This document shows, in pieces, positions 33,034-35,422 of a stretch of DNA of 35,422 nt. The DNA comes from Desulfobacteraceae bacterium. GTDB lineage: Bacteria; Desulfobacterota; Desulfobacteria; Desulfobacterales; Desulfosarcinaceae. Position 1 is the stretch's first letter, and every line of letters starts with the position of its first letter. Both the position numbers and the translations under genes were made by a program. The notes under the pieces are model-generated. The model was not told where the DNA came from. It made no database searches and saw only the letters and a list, made by a program, of their open reading frames with translations. The stretch is taken from NCBI GenBank assembly GCA_003599575.1, contig QZKV01000188.1, positions 1 to 35,422 on the forward strand, in the 5' to 3' direction.

Positions 33034-34065
33034 ATGGAACAGCAGACCAAGAACCTGATAGTTGGAGCCGTGGAAACACTTGCACAAGCCACCGGGATTA
33101 AAGTGGTTTACAAGGCAAATGTCCCAAAAACAGGAAACGTTTACCCTGATGGTTTTGTCCGGATTGATTATAAGAATATGCATTGGGATTTCGCCATCCA
33201 GACCAAGGTAAGGGTGACGCGCGCGACAGTGGCAATAGAAAAAACGCAGCCAACGCTGCCTGGGCATGATCGCATTCTGGTCACAGAATATGCGACGCCG
33301 CCGATGGCGGACCTAATGAGGCAAATCGGACTGCTTTTTATGGATACGGCCGGCAATGCTTATATCAACAAGCCGCCGCTTTATATCTTCATCAAGGGTA
33401 ACAAGCGCCCTGAAAACCTGAAACCTGCGCCCATAAAGCGTTTATTCAAGCCCGCCGGATTGAAGGTCGTATTTGCGCTGTTGAACAATCCCCAAATGGT
33501 CGATTGGCCTTATCGGCAGGTCGCCGCCGTGACGGATGTGGCCCTGGGAACGGTCGACTGGATTTTCAGGGACCTCAAAGAAATGGGGTTCCTCGTTGAA
33601 ATGGGCGGACGCAAACGAAAGATCACCAATCCATTGCCCCTACTTAAAAGATGGGTGGAGGCCTATCCGGAGCAATTGCGCCCCAAGCTTGGCATAGAGC
33701 GGTTCAAGGCGGATGACCCAAATTGGTGGAAGAATGTTGATATCGCCGATTACAACGCCTGCTGGGGCGGTGAAGTGGCGGCCGCCAAGATCACCAAACA
33801 GCTGAAGCCTGAAAAAGTCATCATCTACGCCCCGGAGCCGCCGGGCAAACTGATTATTGAAAAAAAACTGCGCAAAACCGCCACCGGAGATATAGAGATC
33901 CTGAAGCCTTTCTGGAAATTTGATCATAAGCTCATCCATTTGGGCATCGCGCCGCCTCTCCTGATCTATGCGGATCTGATGGCCACGGGTGACGACCGCA
34001 ACATCGAAACGGCAGAAATCATCTATGACAACTATCTCGCACAACCTGATCGGCATGATCGATGA
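33034..34065 (+). CDS. AbiEi-type antitoxin (type IV toxin-antitoxin, AbiEi_2-like)
   Basis: 343 residues. The central segment FKPAGLKVVFALLNNPQMVDWPYRQVA, then VALGTVDWIFRDLKEMGFLV, is a winged helix-turn-helix. It is followed by the conserved RWVEAYPEQLRPKL and CWGGEVAAAKITKQLKPEKV, as I know from AbiEi-family antitoxins paired with AbiEii nucleotidyltransferases. Such antitoxins repress their own operon and neutralise the toxin without forming a tight protein complex. I use the ATG at 33034 (AGGG about 10 bases upstream); a TTG at 33013 is also in frame. The downstream toxin gene overlaps its 3' end. Phage defence by abortive infection is the known role of the family. Confidence 0.85.
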   Translation: MEQQTKNLIVGAVETLAQATGIKVVYKANVPKTGNVYPDGFVRIDYKNMHWDFAIQTKVRVTRATVAIEKTQPTLPGHDRILVTEYATPPMADLMRQIGLLFMDTAGNAYINKPPLYIFIKGNKRPENLKPAPIKRLFKPAGLKVVFALLNNPQMVDWPYRQVAAVTDVALGTVDWIFRDLKEMGFLVEMGGRKRKITNPLPLLKRWVEAYPEQLRPKLGIERFKADDPNWWKNVDIADYNACWGGEVAAAKITKQLKPEKVIIYAPEPPGKLIIEKKLRKTATGDIEILKPFWKFDHKLIHLGIAPPLLIYADLMATGDDRNIETAEIIYDNYLAQPDRHDR

Positions 34066-34879
34066 AAAAACCGTCGCCATTCTCTCTGAGATCGACACAA
34101 TCGTCCGGGATTTGAAGTTTGCCTTTTTCATTGTCGGCGCCACGGCACGGGATATCCTTCTGCAGCATGCTCATGGCATTCACCCGTCAAGGGCCACGCT
34201 GGATGTCGATATTGGCGTGTTTGTTTCTGATTGGAACCAATTTCAGAATTTGCAAGAAGCCCTTGTGCGCACTGGAAAATTCAGTTCAACCAGGCAGGCA
34301 CAGCGCCTGCTCTTCGACCACGAACGGCCACTGGACATCATTCCGTTCGGCGGTGTTGCGGAAGAAAATGATTCGATCTTTTGGCCGCCTGGGCATGATA
34401 TCCGGATGAGCATCCTGGGTTTCCAGGAATGTTATCAGCATGCCGTTTCCGTTCTGGTAAGAGCCGAACCCGATTTGGTCGTAAAGGTCATCTCTCTGGC
34501 GGGCCTGGCGATATTAAAACTCGTGTCATGGGATGACAGTATTGAAAGAGGCGGCAAAGACGCTGCCGATCTGCTTCTCATCATGAAAAATTACATCGCC
34601 GCCGGCAACATGGATCGTTTTTTCGAAGAGGCCGATATCCTCAAAGAAGAGGACTCTGATTACGACCGGTCATCGGCCCGTTTTCTAGGCCGCGAAATCT
34701 CAAAAATGGCCAACCAGGCAACGAAAGCCAAGCTGGTCGGCATACTGGAGAGGGAGGCTGCCTCATCGCCAGGCCACAGAATTGCGATGGAAGTCTTGCG
34801 GCGGGATGCGTTTCAGAAAGAGTCGTATGAACAAGTGTCAGCGTATTTCAACGCCCTGTTGAAAGGTCTTCTGGATTAA
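34025..34879 (+). CDS. AbiEii-type nucleotidyltransferase toxin
   Basis: 284 residues. Nucleotidyltransferase marks are FFIVGATARDILL (G38, T40, R42, the GS-like motif) and ATLDVDIGV with the metal-binding pair D60 and D62; further on come LDIIPFGG, WPPGHDIRMSILGFQECY and LAILKLVSWDD, conserved in the AbiEii/AbiGii family. Characterised relatives inactivate tRNA or otherwise transfer nucleotides and arrest growth. The start is uncertain: ATGs at 33989, 34025 and 34055 are in frame. I take 34025, which gives the short N-terminal lead usual for relatives and a 41-base overlap with the antitoxin gene, implying coupled translation. No third gene follows. Confidence 0.85.
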   Translation: MTTISHNLIGMIDEKTVAILSEIDTIVRDLKFAFFIVGATARDILLQHAHGIHPSRATLDVDIGVFVSDWNQFQNLQEALVRTGKFSSTRQAQRLLFDHERPLDIIPFGGVAEENDSIFWPPGHDIRMSILGFQECYQHAVSVLVRAEPDLVVKVISLAGLAILKLVSWDDSIERGGKDAADLLLIMKNYIAAGNMDRFFEEADILKEEDSDYDRSSARFLGREISKMANQATKAKLVGILEREAASSPGHRIAMEVLRRDAFQKESYEQVSAYFNALLKGLLD

Positions 34880-34887
34880 GTCTCCAA

Positions 34888-35301
34888 TCATGCGCCCTCA
34901 TCGTCAAACCCGAACAAGCTGCGCTGCTCGCGCCATTCTTCCGAGAAGAACCTGGTTAGTTTGGCCAGGGAAAGTCCATCGGGCTCCTCGCCGTTTATGA
35001 TGGCCTCGACGATTTCCGGTGCCAAGGTGGTCAGTTTCAGAATGCGGGTCACAAAGGAGCCATCCACTTCGAGGTTGCTGGCCAGCTCGCTGATTGATTT
35101 GACCTGCCCGGTTTCTAGGATTTCCGACCAGGAAAAAGCCCGCGCCAGCGCCTGGATGACGGCCGCCTGTACCGGTTCGGGCGCTTCGGGAATTTCTCGG
35201 TCTAGGGCTTGGGTGCGATGACCTGTTTTCTTCCCCTCATCCGCCGGATGATCATGGGAACATGAACCTGCAGGTTGCCGTTGCCGGCAACGGTGATGGT
35301 C
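34888..35301 (-). pseudogene. Frameshifted recombinase-associated small DNA-binding-like protein
   Basis: The intact part (about 35199 down to the stop at 34888) encodes QAAVIQALARAFSWSEIL, then SISELASNLEVDGSFVTRIL and LAPEIVEAIINGEEPDGLSL. This is the pattern of a small protein, probably helix-turn-helix, that I know as a common companion of large serine recombinases on mobile islands. Its normal N-terminal motif (TITVAGNGNLQVHVP, then GRKQVIAPKP) is encoded just upstream in another frame that ends at TAG (35204-35202). The two halves are out of frame by one base and no start codon serves the downstream half, so the gene is broken. No recombinase gene is in the window. It overlaps the J-domain fragment on the other strand. 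Confidence 0.65.
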
Positions 35302-35422
35302 GGCCAGCGCCCGGCACAGACGTGCAGACCATCAAACGGGCTTATCGGCGATTGGCTAAAAAGCACCACCCGGATGTGAACCCGGGAGATCTCGAAGCGG
35401 AGAAGCGGTTCAGGGACGTTCA
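35262..35422 (+). CDS. J-domain (DnaJ-like) fragment, cut by the window end
   Basis: From about residue 20 the frame reads TDVQTIKRAYRRLAKKHHPDVNPGD, then EAEKRFRDV: helix II, the HPD motif and the start of helix III of a J-domain, which stimulates the ATPase of Hsp70. The normal helix I (YYxxLGV) is absent; instead there is a Gly-rich stretch (AVAGNGDGRPAPG) that is the reverse strand of the recombinase-associated remnant. The ATG at 35262 is the only reasonable start and has no strong ribosome site. This looks like a DnaJ/CbpA-type gene truncated at a rearrangement junction near 35310, though an unusual intact N-terminus cannot be excluded. Confidence 0.6.
   Translation, partial: MNLQVAVAGNGDGRPAPGTDVQTIKRAYRRLAKKHHPDVNPGDLEAEKRFRDV

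Noticed and set aside
1..35422. CRISPR arrays, rRNA genes, complete insertion sequences
   Set aside because: No regularly spaced repeats, rRNA signatures, or transposase genes with terminal repeats were found on reading through.

Overview
The window looks like a stretch of chromosome from a GC-rich anaerobic deltaproteobacterium (Desulfobacterota, probably a Desulfobacterales-type sulfate reducer). This is inferred from gene content: a branched-chain-type ABC transporter operon with an embedded acyl-CoA synthetase, a DUF1786 protein, PduO-type corrinoid adenosylation, a double-length UvrA, and a tmRNA whose tag reads ADDYNYAVAA. No taxonomic marker was searched. Protein calls come from recognised motifs and family resemblance, not from database searches.

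Left part (1-5561, minus strand). A run of co-directional genes: an FAH-family hydrolase, a peptidase-S51-like domain fused to a cysteinyl-tRNA-synthetase C-terminal tail, a BioF2-type GNAT acyltransferase, an MshA-like GT4 glycosyltransferase, and a PIG-L/MshB-like deacetylase cut by the window start. The glycosyltransferase, deacetylase and acyltransferase together resemble the sugar-building steps of mycothiol or bacillithiol synthesis. A cysteine ligase is not visible.

Middle (5562-17435). A hybrid sensor kinase (GAF-PAS-PAS-HisKA-HATPase-REC), a single tRNA-Trp, and a 1771-residue tandem UvrA whose second copy has lost most of the insertion domain. Next is a compact set of a mini-rubredoxin, a PduO-type cobalamin adenosyltransferase (4-bp overlap) and an FNR-type flavin reductase. 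This could be a self-contained reductive adenosylation module. Then come a DUF1786 protein and a MarC membrane protein on the plus strand.

Transport block (17436-28561, minus strand). livG - acyl-CoA synthetase - livH - livM - substrate-binding protein - livF, followed by a universal stress protein and a second AMP-binding enzyme with altered catalytic motifs. The block has a good sigma70-type promoter in front of livG. A GAF-PAS-LuxR regulator gene lies just upstream. The likely job is uptake of a carboxylic acid or amino-acid-like substrate and its conversion to a CoA thioester.

Right part. A LOG-family protein is divergent from ptsH-ptsI-smpB, and ssrA (tmRNA) follows with its own promoter and terminator. 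Downstream of ssrA, a classical integration site, the sequence becomes AT-rich. It then carries an AbiEi/AbiEii-type toxin-antitoxin pair preceded by a long inverted repeat. Last come a frameshifted recombinase-associated small gene and a J-domain fragment lacking a normal helix I. I read this end as a decayed genomic island inserted behind ssrA.
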